A DNA stretch of 64,000 bases from Nocardiopsis sp. NRRL B-16309 (GCF_001279585.1 NZ_LGEC01000092.1:186001-250000), one strand, 5' to 3'. Shown: positions 51,027 to 60,700, numbered from the stretch's first letter. Made by a program: numbers and translations. Notes: a model not told the origin generated them from the sequence alone.

Positions 51027-53303
51027 CTACGCCAACCGGTGCAGCACTCCGGGCAGGTCCCTGGTGTGGGCCACGGTCAGGCGGCGGGTGGCGCGGGTGA
51101 CGGCGACGTAGAGGTCGTTGGCGCCGCGCGGCTGCTCCCACACGTGGTCCGGTTCCACGACCACCACGGAGTCGAACTCCAACCCCTTGGACTCGGTCGC
51201 GGTTACGACCACGACCGGGTTCTCCAGGGCGTCGCGCCCCGGGCCCCCGCCGTAGGGGCGCCCCGCGTCCGGCAGCGCGGCGGCCACGGCCGCCACGTCG
51301 CGGTCGGCCGTGATCACCGCGACCCGCCCCTCGCCGATCGCCCGGACCTCCTCGGCCACCACCGCGGGCAGCGACGCGGCCAGGGTGCCGGTCAGGCGCA
51401 CCGCTCGCGGCGGGTCGCCCTCCTCGCGCACCGACTCGGGCAGCTCCTCCTCCGGGGCCGCCGCCCGCAGGACGTCCGCGGCGGCGGCCATGATCGGCGC
51501 GGGCGTGCGGTAGTTGACCCGCAGCCGCTCCACGTGCAGGTTGGCGCCGACGAACGGCTCCAGCGCGTCGAGCCACGACCGGGCACCCGCGGCGCTGCCG
51601 GTCTGGGCGACGTCGCCCACGACCGTCAGGGACCGGGTCGGCACCCGGCGCATCACCGCGCGCCAGGCCATCGGGGACAGCTCCTGGGCCTCGTCCACTA
51701 TGACGTGGCCGTAGGTCCACTCCCGGTCCTGGCCCGCGCGCTCGGCGGTGGTGCGCTCGGGCCCGGTGTCGCGGTGGCGCTCGGCCAGGACCCGGGCGTC
51801 CAGCAGCGGGTCGTCGGCTCCGGTGAACTCCAGCACGCCCTGGGCGTAGCGCTCCTCGTCCGCCTCGCGCGCCGCGCGGCGGCGCTCCCGGGCCCGCTCG
51901 GCGCTGTCGTCGTAGCCCAGGAGGTCGGCGGCCTCGTCCAGCAGCGGCACGTCCTCCACGGTCCACGGGGCGTCGGCCGCGCGCGCCAGCGCCCGGCGCT
52001 CGTCCTCGGACAGGCCGGACCGGGCGCCGACGCGGTCGAGCGCCTCGGGGTCGCAGAACAGCTCCGCCAGCAGCTGCTCGGGCGTCAGCGGTGGCCACAG
52101 GGCGTCGACGGCCGCGCGGACGGCGTCCACGAACCAGAGCCGCTCGCCGATGAAGGGCAGGTCCTCCTCTTCCGCGGGCCGCCCGAGCAGCACGGACTCC
52201 GCCCGTGCCAGCTCCCTGAGCAGTGTGGTCACGGCGTACTTGCGCGCCGCGTTGTGCGGCAGGCGCAGTCCGCGGGCGGTCGTGATCACGTGCGCGGCGG
52301 TGTCGGCGGGGACGGTGAGGACGCCCGCGTCGGTCCGCACCCGCAGTTCCGCGTCGCCGAACGCCTCCAGCGGCGTGCGCTGGCGGTCGAGGACGGCGGC
52401 GCGCACGAGGTCGGCCATGCGCGGGGAGCCCTTGACGCGCGCGACGGCGTGCGGGTCGTGGTCGCGGGCCTCGACGCCGGGGAACAGTTCGCCCACGGTG
52501 CGCATCACCACGTCGGTCTCGCCGAGCGAGGGGAGCACGTCGCCGACGTAGCGCAGGAAGGCCGGGTTGGGGCCGACCACCAGGACGCCGCGGCGCTCCA
52601 GGATGTGGCGGTGGGTGTAGAGCAGGTACGCGGCGCGGTGCAGCGCGGCCACGGTCTTGCCGGTGCCCGGGCCGCCCTGGACGACGAGCACTCCGGCCAG
52701 GCGGGCGCGGATGACGCGGTCCTGCTCGGCCTGGATGGTGGCCACGATGTCGGCCATCCGCCCGGTCCGTCCGCGGCGCAGCGAGGCGAGGAGCGCAGCC
52801 TCGCCGACCAGCTGGTGCCGGTCGCTCTCGGACAGCCCGTCGGGATCGAACACCTCGTCGTCCAGACCGATGACCCGCCTGCGGCGTACGCGCAGGTGGC
52901 GTCGGCGGGCGAGGCCCGCGGCGTCACTCGGCGTGGCGGCGTAGAACGGGCGGGCGGCCGGGGCCCGCCAGTCGACGAGGATGGTCTCGTGCTCGGCGTC
53001 GCGGAGGCCGATCCGCCCGATGTAGAGCGTCTCCGGGTCGGTGGCGAGGTCGACCCGGCCGAAGCACAGGCCCTCCTCGACCGCACCGAGCCGGGCCCGC
53101 CGCCGGGCCTGTTCGTAGGAGCGCGCCTCGCGTTCCACCAGGGCGGCGAACCCGCCCCGGTCCTGCAGGTGCGCGGCGGCGAGCTGGTCGGCGGTGTACT
53201 CCCGCAGTTCGTCCAGGCGCGCGTACATCGCGCTGACCCTCGTCTGCTCGTGGGCGAGGGCCTCCTGTTCCGGCGAGGGTGACTCCGGTTGACGACTCTC
53301 CAT
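51027..53303 (-). CDS. helD: HelD-like superfamily I helicase
   Basis: 758 residues. An N-terminal coiled coil (ARLDELREYTADQLAA) is the arm that enters RNA polymerase in HelD. The UvrD-like motor has Walker A VVQGGPGTGKTVAAL (about 209-223), Walker B HVIVDEAQELS, motif III VVGDVAQTG and motif VI YVAVTRATRRLTV. HelD frees stalled RNA polymerase; actinobacterial HelR versions also displace rifamycins. A possible rifamycin-associated element lies just upstream. The shorter ATG at 53303 is preferred over TTG 53306. Confidence 0.88.
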   Translation of the reverse strand: MESRQPESPSPEQEALAHEQTRVSAMYARLDELREYTADQLAAAHLQDRGGFAALVEREARSYEQARRRARLGAVEEGLCFGRVDLATDPETLYIGRIGLRDAEHETILVDWRAPAARPFYAATPSDAAGLARRRHLRVRRRRVIGLDDEVFDPDGLSESDRHQLVGEAALLASLRRGRTGRMADIVATIQAEQDRVIRARLAGVLVVQGGPGTGKTVAALHRAAYLLYTHRHILERRGVLVVGPNPAFLRYVGDVLPSLGETDVVMRTVGELFPGVEARDHDPHAVARVKGSPRMADLVRAAVLDRQRTPLEAFGDAELRVRTDAGVLTVPADTAAHVITTARGLRLPHNAARKYAVTTLLRELARAESVLLGRPAEEEDLPFIGERLWFVDAVRAAVDALWPPLTPEQLLAELFCDPEALDRVGARSGLSEDERRALARAADAPWTVEDVPLLDEAADLLGYDDSAERARERRRAAREADEERYAQGVLEFTGADDPLLDARVLAERHRDTGPERTTAERAGQDREWTYGHVIVDEAQELSPMAWRAVMRRVPTRSLTVVGDVAQTGSAAGARSWLDALEPFVGANLHVERLRVNYRTPAPIMAAAADVLRAAAPEEELPESVREEGDPPRAVRLTGTLAASLPAVVAEEVRAIGEGRVAVITADRDVAAVAAALPDAGRPYGGGPGRDALENPVVVVTATESKGLEFDSVVVVEPDHVWEQPRGANDLYVAVTRATRRLTVAHTRDLPGVLHRLA

Positions 53304-53314
53304 CAAGGTGATAT

Positions 53315-53330
53315 CCTTGCCGCAGTAAGC
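53315..53330. promoter_or_regulatory. possible rifamycin-associated element upstream of helD
   Basis: CCTTGCCGCAGTAAGC resembles half of the CTTGC/GCAAG inverted element I recall from rifamycin-inducible genes, with two extra bases in one arm. It is 12 bases from the helD start. The consensus is from memory. Confidence 0.35.
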
Positions 53331-53451
53331 TGTGGTTGCACTAAAGATGGTGCTGAGTGTCAGAGCTTACCACCCGCCAGGACGCGGTCCCGCCGGGCCC
53401 CGCGCGGCCCTCACCGCCCGCCCGCCGCACGGTCACCGCGACGGCGGCCGA

Positions 53452-54459
53452 TCATCCGTCGGCCAGACCGATCCGCTCCAGCGTCCGTCCGGTGCGCTCG
53501 TCCTCCTGCGCCAGGAACACGGCGAACTCCTCCCCGGCCAGATAGGCGTCCGTCCACCGGTGCCGCGCCAGGCGCGCCTCCCACTCCGGCGACGCGTGTA
53601 CCCGCTCCACCAGCGCCAACAGCCACGCGAGATCGTCCTCGTCCAGACCGGGCGGGGCCAGCAGCCCGCGCCAGTTCATGAACTCCAGGTCGATCCCGGC
53701 CTCCAGCAGCGTCGGTGCGTCCAGTTCCGGATCCGCCTCGGCCCCCGTCACCGCCAGGACGCGCAACTGGCCGGAGTCGATCGCCGCGCGCTGTTCACTG
53801 CGACCCGCGGCGGCGAAGTCGAGCGCGTGGCCCATGAGGGCGGCCTGCATCGGGCCGCCGCCGTCGTAGGAGTGGTAGACCACGGCGGCCGGGTCGATGC
53901 CCAGTTCCTCCGCCAGCAGCATGGTCACCAGGTGGTCCGGGCCCGCGGGTGTCGAGCCGCCGCCGATCCGTATCCCTCCGGGGTCCGCCCGCCAGGCGGC
54001 GACCAGGTCGCCGATGGAGGCGTAGTCGGAGTCGTCCGGCACCAGCAGTACCTCGGGCTCCTCGATCAGGCGGGCCACCGGCGTGGCCTCGGTCACCGAG
54101 TCGGCGGCGGTGTCGACGTGGGTGTTGGCCACCAGGCCCAGCCCCATCTGCAGCAGCAGGTCCGCCGCCCCGCGCTCGTAGACCAGCCGGGCCAGCGCGG
54201 CGGTCCCCGTGCTCCCGGCCAGGTTGAAGACGGTGACGTCGGAGACCGCGCCGATCTCCTCGATCACCGAGGCCAGGGTCCGGGCGGTGTGGTCGAACCC
54301 GCCGCCGGGCGGGGTCGGCACCATGATCCGCATGGCGTCCTGGCGCCCCGGCTCCTGGCAGCCCGCCAGGGGCAGTGTCAGACCGGCGGCCAGGACGGCG
54401 CGGCGGCTCGGCCCCCGCCGCCCCGCCGTCCGCTCGCGCTCGTCCACGCCGCCCGTCAC
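53452..54459 (-). CDS. tripartite tricarboxylate transporter substrate-binding lipoprotein (second TctC)
   Basis: 335 residues from GTG 54459. N-terminal SRRAVLAAGLTLPLAGC suggests a twin-arginine signal with lipobox. The mature protein follows the TctC/Bug pattern: PTPPGGGFDHTARTLASVIE near the start, FNLAGSTGTAALARLV, and a C-terminal GLLAPPGLDEDDLAWL. It would capture a carboxylate and pass it to the TctAB membrane part. It follows tctA by 13 bases as the last gene of the operon. Two binding proteins in one operon suggest two substrates or a regulatory role for one of them. Confidence 0.85.
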   Translation of the reverse strand: MTGGVDERERTAGRRGPSRRAVLAAGLTLPLAGCQEPGRQDAMRIMVPTPPGGGFDHTARTLASVIEEIGAVSDVTVFNLAGSTGTAALARLVYERGAADLLLQMGLGLVANTHVDTAADSVTEATPVARLIEEPEVLLVPDDSDYASIGDLVAAWRADPGGIRIGGGSTPAGPDHLVTMLLAEELGIDPAAVVYHSYDGGGPMQAALMGHALDFAAAGRSEQRAAIDSGQLRVLAVTGAEADPELDAPTLLEAGIDLEFMNWRGLLAPPGLDEDDLAWLLALVERVHASPEWEARLARHRWTDAYLAGEEFAVFLAQEDERTGRTLERIGLADG

Positions 54460-54472
54460 TTCCTGTCGCTGG

Positions 54473-56149
54473 TCAGTCCCGCGGTGCGGCCTGGCCGTCG
54501 GGCCCGGAACCGGTTCCCGACGCGGCCCCCGTCCCGGGCGCGGTCGCCGAACCGGCCTCGGCCCGGTCGCGCGACTCCTCCCGGGCATCGTCCTCCCCGG
54601 TCGGCGCGGCCTCCTCCGACGCGTCTCCGGTCCCGGCCGTCGGCGCGGACGGTTCTGCCGGTTCGATCCCCGTGCGGCGCCGGCGCAGGACGCGCACGAG
54701 AGCCGGGAGCATCGAGAGCAGAGCCACCGCCAGCAGACCCGCCGAGATCGGCTCGGTGAGGAACACCGACCACGCGCCGTCGGAGATCTGCAGCGCCCGC
54801 CGCATGTTCGTCTCCATCAGCCCGCCCAGGATGAGTCCCAGGATCAGTGGCGCGGCCGGGAACCCGTTGCGTCGCATCAGGAACCCGATCACGCCGAACG
54901 CGGCCAGCATCCCCAGGTCGAAGACGCTGAAGCTGAGCCCGTAGACGCCTACCACGCAGAATACGACCACCAGCGGGACCAGCATCGTCCTGGGTGTGTT
55001 GAGCACCTTGGCGAACAGCGGGATGAGGGGCAGGTTGAGGATCAGCAGCACCACACTGCCGATGTACATCGAGGCGACCACGCCCCAGAACATGTCGGGG
55101 TTCTCCGACAGCATCATCGGGCCCGGCTGCACGCCGAGCACCATCAGGGCGCCCAGCAGGATCGCCGTCGTGCCCGAGCCCGGGACGCCCAGGGTCATCA
55201 GCGGCACGAACGAGCCCACGGCCGCCGCGTTGTTGGCCGCCTCCGGCGCGGCCACGCCCTTCGGGTTGCCCTGCCCGAACGTGTCCCCGTCCCGGGCGAT
55301 CTTCTTCTCCATCGAGTACGACAGGAAGGAGGCGACCGTGGCCCCCGCGCCCGGCAGCACACCGGTGAAGAACCCCAGCACCGACGAGCGCAGCGCGGGC
55401 GGGGTGATCTGGGCGATCTCCCGACGGGACAGCCGCAGCGAGGTCACGCCCTTGCGCACGCCGCCCTGGCCCCGCTGGTTGAGCATCACCAGCACCTCGG
55501 CCAGCGCGAACACGCCCAGCGCCACGATGAGGAACTCCACGCCCTCGTACAGTTCCGGCAGGTCGAAGGTGAAGCGGACGATCGCGGTCTGGGAGTCGAT
55601 CCCCACCAGGGCGATCATCACCCCGACCACGGCGGCGATCAGGCCCTTGACGAGGTTGCGCCCGCCCAGGGAGACCACCGCGGTCAGCCCCAGCACCATC
55701 AGCGCGAAGTACTCCACCGGGCCGAAGCTGACGGCGAACGACGCCAGGCTCGGCGCGATCGCCATCAGCCCCACGACGCTGATCGTGCCGCCGACGAACG
55801 AGCAGATCGCCGCGATCGCCAGCGCCTTGCCCGCCTGGCCCTTGAGGGCCATCGGATAGCCGTCGAAGGAGGTGGCGACCGTTCCGGCCACACCCGGGGC
55901 GTTGAGCAGGATGGACGAGGTCGATCCGCCGAAGATCGCCCCGTAGTACACCCCCGCCAGCATGATGATCGCCGACGTGGGGTCCATGCCGTAGGCGATG
56001 GGGATCATGAGCGCGATCGCGCTCATCGGGCCCAGCCCGGGCAGCATGCCGATGATCGTTCCGGCCAGCACACCGATGAAGACGTAGAGCAGGTTCTCCG
56101 GCGTCAGCGCGATGCCGAAGCCGTACATGAGTTGGTCGAGCATGCCCAT
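54473..56149 (-). CDS. tctA: tripartite tricarboxylate transporter large membrane subunit
   Basis: 558 residues, about 12 helices. The conserved loop GVYYGAIFGGSTSSILLNAP (about 67-86) and a related later one, FVPLMTLGVPGSGTTAILLG, identify TctA, the channel-forming subunit that imports citrate or other carboxylates using an ion gradient. The C-terminal 60 residues are acidic and disordered. ATG 56149 has AAGGAAA upstream. Operon tctC-tctB-tctA-tctC. Confidence 0.95.
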   Translation of the reverse strand: MGMLDQLMYGFGIALTPENLLYVFIGVLAGTIIGMLPGLGPMSAIALMIPIAYGMDPTSAIIMLAGVYYGAIFGGSTSSILLNAPGVAGTVATSFDGYPMALKGQAGKALAIAAICSFVGGTISVVGLMAIAPSLASFAVSFGPVEYFALMVLGLTAVVSLGGRNLVKGLIAAVVGVMIALVGIDSQTAIVRFTFDLPELYEGVEFLIVALGVFALAEVLVMLNQRGQGGVRKGVTSLRLSRREIAQITPPALRSSVLGFFTGVLPGAGATVASFLSYSMEKKIARDGDTFGQGNPKGVAAPEAANNAAAVGSFVPLMTLGVPGSGTTAILLGALMVLGVQPGPMMLSENPDMFWGVVASMYIGSVVLLILNLPLIPLFAKVLNTPRTMLVPLVVVFCVVGVYGLSFSVFDLGMLAAFGVIGFLMRRNGFPAAPLILGLILGGLMETNMRRALQISDGAWSVFLTEPISAGLLAVALLSMLPALVRVLRRRRTGIEPAEPSAPTAGTGDASEEAAPTGEDDAREESRDRAEAGSATAPGTGAASGTGSGPDGQAAPRD

Positions 56150-56173
56150 GAGAGGGGTTTCCTTGGTCTCAGG

Positions 56174-56860
56174 TCAGAAGGGAAGCGGGCCGCTCGGCAG
56201 CGTCACGTCCAGGCCCCACGTCATTCCCGCGTAGAACGCGAACGGCAGGGTGAGGGCGACCACGGCGTTGACCAGGTGGCGGCGGTAGCCGAGGTACCAG
56301 GTCATCGATCCCAGGTAGAGGGCGGTGGACAGGATGAAGCCCAGGAGCTCGAACACGGCGATGTAGGCGACCAGGGCGCCGACGAACAGGCCGATCTCCA
56401 GCCGGGGGTCGTCGAGGCGGCCCAGCCGGGGCTCACCGCCCTCCTGTGCCTGGACGGCGGGCTCCTCGGCGGTCTCGGCGGCCTCGGCCCCTTCGATGCC
56501 GGGCCCGTCACCGGACCCGGAACCGGCCGACCCGCTCGCGGGCTCGGGCGCCGTCTCCTCCGGCGGCCTGCGCTGGAAGAACAGCAGCACCGCCAGGACC
56601 AGCAGCGCCACGCCCAGCCAGCGCGGGAGCGTCGAGGGCTGGACCGGGACGCTCACCGCCGTGTAGTCGGGCATCTGGAAGGCCAGCGCCAGGTAGCCGA
56701 TCGCGAACACGGCGACCGCGATCCCGAGCGTGCGCGGCGAGAACCGGAACGCCTGCTCGGGCAGGATCGGCGTGCGCGGTGTCCGGGCCCCGCGGGGGCG
56801 GCCGGGGGCCGCCCCCTCCGCGGGCGCGCCGTCGCGGCGCGCTGTGGTGTGCTCGCTCAC
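56174..56860 (-). CDS. tctB: tripartite tricarboxylate transporter small membrane subunit
   Basis: 228 residues with four helices: TLGIAVAVFAIGYLALAFQM, LGVALLVLAVLLFF, IGLFVGALVAYIAVFELLG, and LTLPFAFYAGMTWGL at the end. The soluble loop between helices 2 and 3 is acidic and longer than usual. The GTG start overlaps the upstream tctC stop (GTGA). Part of the TctABC complex. Confidence 0.88.
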   Translation of the reverse strand: MSEHTTARRDGAPAEGAAPGRPRGARTPRTPILPEQAFRFSPRTLGIAVAVFAIGYLALAFQMPDYTAVSVPVQPSTLPRWLGVALLVLAVLLFFQRRPPEETAPEPASGSAGSGSGDGPGIEGAEAAETAEEPAVQAQEGGEPRLGRLDDPRLEIGLFVGALVAYIAVFELLGFILSTALYLGSMTWYLGYRRHLVNAVVALTLPFAFYAGMTWGLDVTLPSGPLPF

Positions 56861-57912
56861 TGGAGACCGACCTCGGTGAGGATCTGCGCGAACTCTTCGC
56901 GGGTCTCGTCCAGGAACGCGCCGAACTCCTCGCTGTCCTGGTAGGCGTCCGTCCAGCCCAGGCGGGCCGACTCCGTCTGCCAGGCCTCGGTGTCCATCAG
57001 GTCGGCGAAGAGCGTCTCGTAGTAGGCGACCTGGGCCTCGCTCAGGTCCGACGGGGCCATGACGCCGCGCCAGATGTCGAACGTGAAGTCGATGTCCTGC
57101 TCCTGCAGGGTCGGCACGTCCGCCACCGCGTCCACGCGCTCGGCGGAGGAGACCCCCACCGCGCGCACGTCGCCGGACTCCAGCATGCCCAGCGCCTCGC
57201 CGACACCGACCACGGCCCCGTCCACGTGGCCGCCCAGCAGCGAGGTCAGGGCCTCGCCGCCGCCGTCGAAGGGGATGTAGTTGGCCTGGGTCGCGTCGGC
57301 TCCGGCGGCCTCCAGCGCACCGGCCAGGGCGACGTGGTCCATGCTGCCGGGGCCGGAGCCGCCGCCGACGCTCATGTCGCCCGACTCCACCTGGGCGGCC
57401 AGGTCGTCGAAGGTCTCCACGGGGGAGTCGGCGGCCACCAGGTAGACCATGTAGTCGGTCGCCAGCCGGGCGACCGGCGTGAAGTCCTCGTGGTCGTAGT
57501 CGGAGTCACCGGCCATCGGCACCAGCAGAATGGGCGGGCTCGTCACGAACAGCTTGTGCGGGTCGCCGGCGTTGTTGGCGATGTAGCCCCAGCCGATCGC
57601 GCCGCCGGCGCCGGGCTTGTTGACCACCTGGACGGAGTCGTCCACCAGCTCTTCCTCCTCCAGCAGGCGGGCGCTGGTGCGGGCGAGCGTGTCCCAGCCG
57701 CCGCCGGTGGCGGCCGGAGCGGTGATCTCGATGGGCTGGGACGGCGACCAGGTACCGTCCTCGGCGACGGCGCCCTCGTCGGTGCCGCCGCAGGCGGCGA
57801 GCACGAGCGGCAGGGCCGCGGCGACGGCGGCCGCGCGGAACCCGAGGGTCCGGCGGGAGGCGCCCGAACCGGGGGCACTGGGACTGACGTGCGTCTTCGT
57901 CAAGCGGAGCAT
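56857..57912 (-). CDS. tctC: tripartite tricarboxylate transporter substrate-binding lipoprotein (first TctC)
   Basis: 351 residues from ATG 57912, with CGGAGAAA upstream; the longer reading has no good start site. Lipobox LVLAACGG anchors it. TctC pattern: EITAPAATGGGWDTLARTSA, VVNKPGAGGAIGWGY, GGGSGPGSMDHVAL and a C-terminal WRGVMAPSDLSEAQV. It is the promoter-proximal gene, divergent from the CitA-like kinase gene, which makes it the likely first target of that system. Confidence 0.92.
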   Translation of the reverse strand: MLRLTKTHVSPSAPGSGASRRTLGFRAAAVAAALPLVLAACGGTDEGAVAEDGTWSPSQPIEITAPAATGGGWDTLARTSARLLEEEELVDDSVQVVNKPGAGGAIGWGYIANNAGDPHKLFVTSPPILLVPMAGDSDYDHEDFTPVARLATDYMVYLVAADSPVETFDDLAAQVESGDMSVGGGSGPGSMDHVALAGALEAAGADATQANYIPFDGGGEALTSLLGGHVDGAVVGVGEALGMLESGDVRAVGVSSAERVDAVADVPTLQEQDIDFTFDIWRGVMAPSDLSEAQVAYYETLFADLMDTEAWQTESARLGWTDAYQDSEEFGAFLDETREEFAQILTEVGLQ

Positions 57913-58081
57913 GATTTCTCCGTAGGGGATGCGGCCGGGTATGTTCCGGTTGTCGTGTGAGGCAACGCACAGGCAAGCAGAGGGAAACACGGGTGAAAAG
58001 TGTTGTGTCTTTTGTGCGGGCAATGGTCGTAAGGAACGTTGTGGTCGTTGTGGTCACACGGACGCCGGAGGCGGTCCACAG
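57913..58081. promoter_or_regulatory. divergent tct/two-component promoter region with a 9-bp tandem repeat
   Basis: GTTGTGGTC occurs twice in tandem at 58038-58055, and the region is less GC-rich than its flanks. The direct repeat is a candidate site for the CitB-like regulator, which would switch both operons. Confidence 0.45.
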
Positions 58082-59692
58082 ATGAGGTTCGGGGCGCCGC
58101 GGACGACGCTGGCCGGGCAGTTCCTCGCGCTGCAGCTGGGCATCGTCGTGATCGTGCTGGTCATGGTCGCCGCGGTGTCCCTGGCCCAGTCCGACGCGCG
58201 CCTGCGCCAGGCCGAGAGCCGCCGCATGCTCTCGGTCGCCGAGAGCACCGCCGCGCGCGACATCGTCCGCGCCGGACTGGAGGCCGACGGGCGCCTGGAG
58301 GTGCTGGCGCCGACCGCCGAGAGCGTGCGGGTGCTCTCCAACGCCGACCACCTGGTCATCCACGACCGGGGCGGCCAGGCGCTGACCCTGGATCCCGGTC
58401 CCAGGGACGGCGGGCCCCAGGGCGCGCCCGGTATCGCCTCGGCGCTGGAGGGCCGGGCCTGGACCGGCGTGACCCAGATCGAGGGCAACCGCGTCGTGGC
58501 CGCGGCCGTGCCGGTCATCGGCGACGGCGGCACCATCCTCGGCGTCGTCCTGACGGGCGTGGACTACCCCGGAGCCGGTGAACTCCTCGTCCTGGCCACC
58601 CCCAACCTGCTGGTGTACCTGGGCATCGCCAGCGTGCTCGGCGTGGCCGGGTCACTGCTGCTGTCGCGCCGCGTCAAGCGCCAGACCCTCGGGCTGGAGC
58701 CCGACCAGATCGCCCGCCTCGTGGAGCACCGCGAGGCCATGCTGCACGGCATCAAGGAGGGCGTCCTGGGGCTGGACGCCGACCACCGCGTCACCCTGGC
58801 CAACGACGCCGCCGTCCGCCTGCTCGGCCTGCCCCCGGACTCCGTCGGCTCCACCCTGACGGAACTGGGAGTGGGCGGTGAGCTGGAGGACGTGCTGCTG
58901 GGCAGGGTCCAGGGACGTGACACCGTCGTCGCGCTGGGGGACCGGCTGGTGGCCCTGAACCGCATGCCGCTGGCCGCCGAGGGGCGCCCCGCCGGGTCCG
59001 TGACCACCATGCGCGACCGCACCGACCTGGTCGAACTCCAGCACGAACTGGACACCAGCCAGACCACCACCGAGACCCTGCGCGCACAGGCCCACGAGTT
59101 CAGCAACCGGCTGCACGTCATCTCGGGGCTGCTGGAACTGCGGGAGTACGGTGAGGCGGCCAAGTACGTCAGCCAGGTCGGCGGTGCCCGCGCCCAGCTC
59201 AGCGCGGACGTCACCGGCCGGGTCAACGACCCGTCGCTGGCCGCGCTGCTCATCGCCAAGACCAGCCTGGCCGACGAACAGCGCACGCGGCTGCTCGTCT
59301 CCCCGGGGACCCGGCTGGAGCCGGTGTCGGCGGAGCTGTCCGACGACCTGGTCACCGTCGTGGCCAACTTGATCGACAACGCCCTGGACGCCGTCGCCCC
59401 GACCGCCGGTGGCACCGAGCGCCCCTGGGTGGAGGTCGAGGTCGTCGGCGGCGGAGGCGATCCGGTCCGGGTGGCCGTCAGCGACTCCGGGCCCGGCGTG
59501 CCCAGCGAGCTCGCCGGCGAGGTGTTCCAGCACGGCTACACGACCAAGGACGGCGCCGGGCGCAAGCGCGGCCTGGGCCTGGCCATCGTCGGGCTGGTCT
59601 GCGCGCGCCGCGGCGGGACCGCCACCGTCACGGGCTCGCAGTTCACCGCCGTCCTGCACGAGACCCCGCCCGCGCCCGAGGAGGAGACCTGA
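58082..59692 (+). CDS. CitA/DcuS-like sensor histidine kinase
   Basis: 536 residues from ATG 58082, with GGAGG ten bases upstream. A first helix (LQLGIVVIVLVMVAAVSLAQ), an extracytoplasmic PAS-like sensor (about 45-180), a second helix (LLVYLGIASVLGVAGSLLL), a cytoplasmic PAS (GIKEGVLGLDADHRVTLAND) and the catalytic part with H-box AQAHEFSNRLHVISGLLEL (His near 338), N-box NLIDNALDAV and DSGPGVP. This is the citrate/C4-dicarboxylate sensor family, suited to control of a tricarboxylate transporter encoded next door. Confidence 0.92.
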   Translation: MRFGAPRTTLAGQFLALQLGIVVIVLVMVAAVSLAQSDARLRQAESRRMLSVAESTAARDIVRAGLEADGRLEVLAPTAESVRVLSNADHLVIHDRGGQALTLDPGPRDGGPQGAPGIASALEGRAWTGVTQIEGNRVVAAAVPVIGDGGTILGVVLTGVDYPGAGELLVLATPNLLVYLGIASVLGVAGSLLLSRRVKRQTLGLEPDQIARLVEHREAMLHGIKEGVLGLDADHRVTLANDAAVRLLGLPPDSVGSTLTELGVGGELEDVLLGRVQGRDTVVALGDRLVALNRMPLAAEGRPAGSVTTMRDRTDLVELQHELDTSQTTTETLRAQAHEFSNRLHVISGLLELREYGEAAKYVSQVGGARAQLSADVTGRVNDPSLAALLIAKTSLADEQRTRLLVSPGTRLEPVSAELSDDLVTVVANLIDNALDAVAPTAGGTERPWVEVEVVGGGGDPVRVAVSDSGPGVPSELAGEVFQHGYTTKDGAGRKRGLGLAIVGLVCARRGGTATVTGSQFTAVLHETPPAPEEET

Positions 59693-59741
59693 TGCCGACC
59701 ACCCCGGGCCGACCGGAACCGCACCCCACCGGAGGTACACG

Positions 59742-60506
59742 TTGAACGCGCCACAGGAGACCGCGGAGCAGGCCCCGGCGGCGCAGGTCAGGACGCTCAT
59801 CGTCGACGACGACTTCATGGTCGCCCGGGTCCACCGCGGCCTGGTGGAGCGCGTCCCCGGCTTCACCGTCATCGGCGAGGCCGGGACCGGGGCCGAGGCC
59901 CTGGAGATGGTCGCCCGGCTGCGCCCGGACCTGGTCCTGCTCGACATCTACCTGCCCGACATGAACGGCATCGAGGTGCTGCGCGCACTGCGTGCGCCAG
60001 GCGGCGAGGACCTGCCGGAGGTCGACGCCCTGGTCATCACGGCGGCGCGGGACAGCGGGACCGTGCGCCAGGCCCTGCGCGGCGGCGCGGTGCAGTACCT
60101 GATCAAGCCCTTCGAACCCGCCGTGCTCACCGAACGGCTGCGCGACTACGCCCGGCTGCGCCGCGACCTGGAGACCGGGGGCGCCGCCGACCAGGACGCC
60201 GTGGACCGGGCCTTCGGGGCGGCCCGGCCCGCGGCCAGGCCCGCCAAGGCGATGCCCAAGGGGCTCACCAGCCCGACGGCCGCCCTCGTGGAGCGGGCGC
60301 TGCGCGAGCACGCCGCCCGGGGCGGGAGCGAGGGCGGCGAGGACCTGTCGGCGACCGAGTGCGCCGCGGCCACCGGCATCTCCCGGGTCAGCGCCCGGCG
60401 CTACCTGGAGTACTTCGCCGACTCCGGCCGCGTCGAGGTCCGGCTGCGCTACGGCACGGCCGGGCGCCCCGAGCGCCGCTACCGCTGGTCGGGATCGGCC
60501 GGCTGA
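59742..60506 (+). CDS. CitB/DcuR-like response regulator
   Basis: 254 residues from TTG 59742, with GGAGG six bases upstream. The receiver (about 17-135) has TLIVDDDFMVARVHRGLVE, phospho-acceptor Asp in LVLLDIYLPDMNG (about 67) and Lys in YLIKPFEP (about 121). The C-terminal HTH (about 205-250) reads SATECAAATGISRVSARRYL, as in CitB/DcuR. Partner of the kinase 49 bases upstream; probable activator of the tct operon in response to external carboxylates. Confidence 0.9.
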   Translation: MNAPQETAEQAPAAQVRTLIVDDDFMVARVHRGLVERVPGFTVIGEAGTGAEALEMVARLRPDLVLLDIYLPDMNGIEVLRALRAPGGEDLPEVDALVITAARDSGTVRQALRGGAVQYLIKPFEPAVLTERLRDYARLRRDLETGGAADQDAVDRAFGAARPAARPAKAMPKGLTSPTAALVERALREHAARGGSEGGEDLSATECAAATGISRVSARRYLEYFADSGRVEVRLRYGTAGRPERRYRWSGSAG

Positions 60507-60570
60507 GCGCGCCGGAGCGGGGGAGGGGAGGGGCCACGGCCGACCGTGCCGGGCGGGGTCGCGGTCGCCC

Positions 60571-60700
60571 ATGCGGGGTGACGCGAGCGGGCGCCGCCGA
60601 GCGAGGGCACGTGCCGGGCGGGATGGGGGCTGACCATGCGGGGTGACGCGAGCGGGCGCCGCCGAGCGAGGGCATGTGCCGGGCGGGATGGGGGCTGACC
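60571..60700. repeat. 65-bp tandem repeat, two copies and a partial third
   Basis: Copies at 60571-60635 and 60636-60700 differ by one base (GAGGGCAC against GAGGGCAT); a third begins at 60701 and decays after about ten bases. The gap 60507-60863 contains no supported gene. Confidence 0.85.

Noticed and set aside
54209..56944. Long plus-strand open frame of 911 codons across the tct genes
   Set aside because: Antisense to clear tctA and tctB; His/Arg/Gln/Glu-rich low-complexity translation with no motif.
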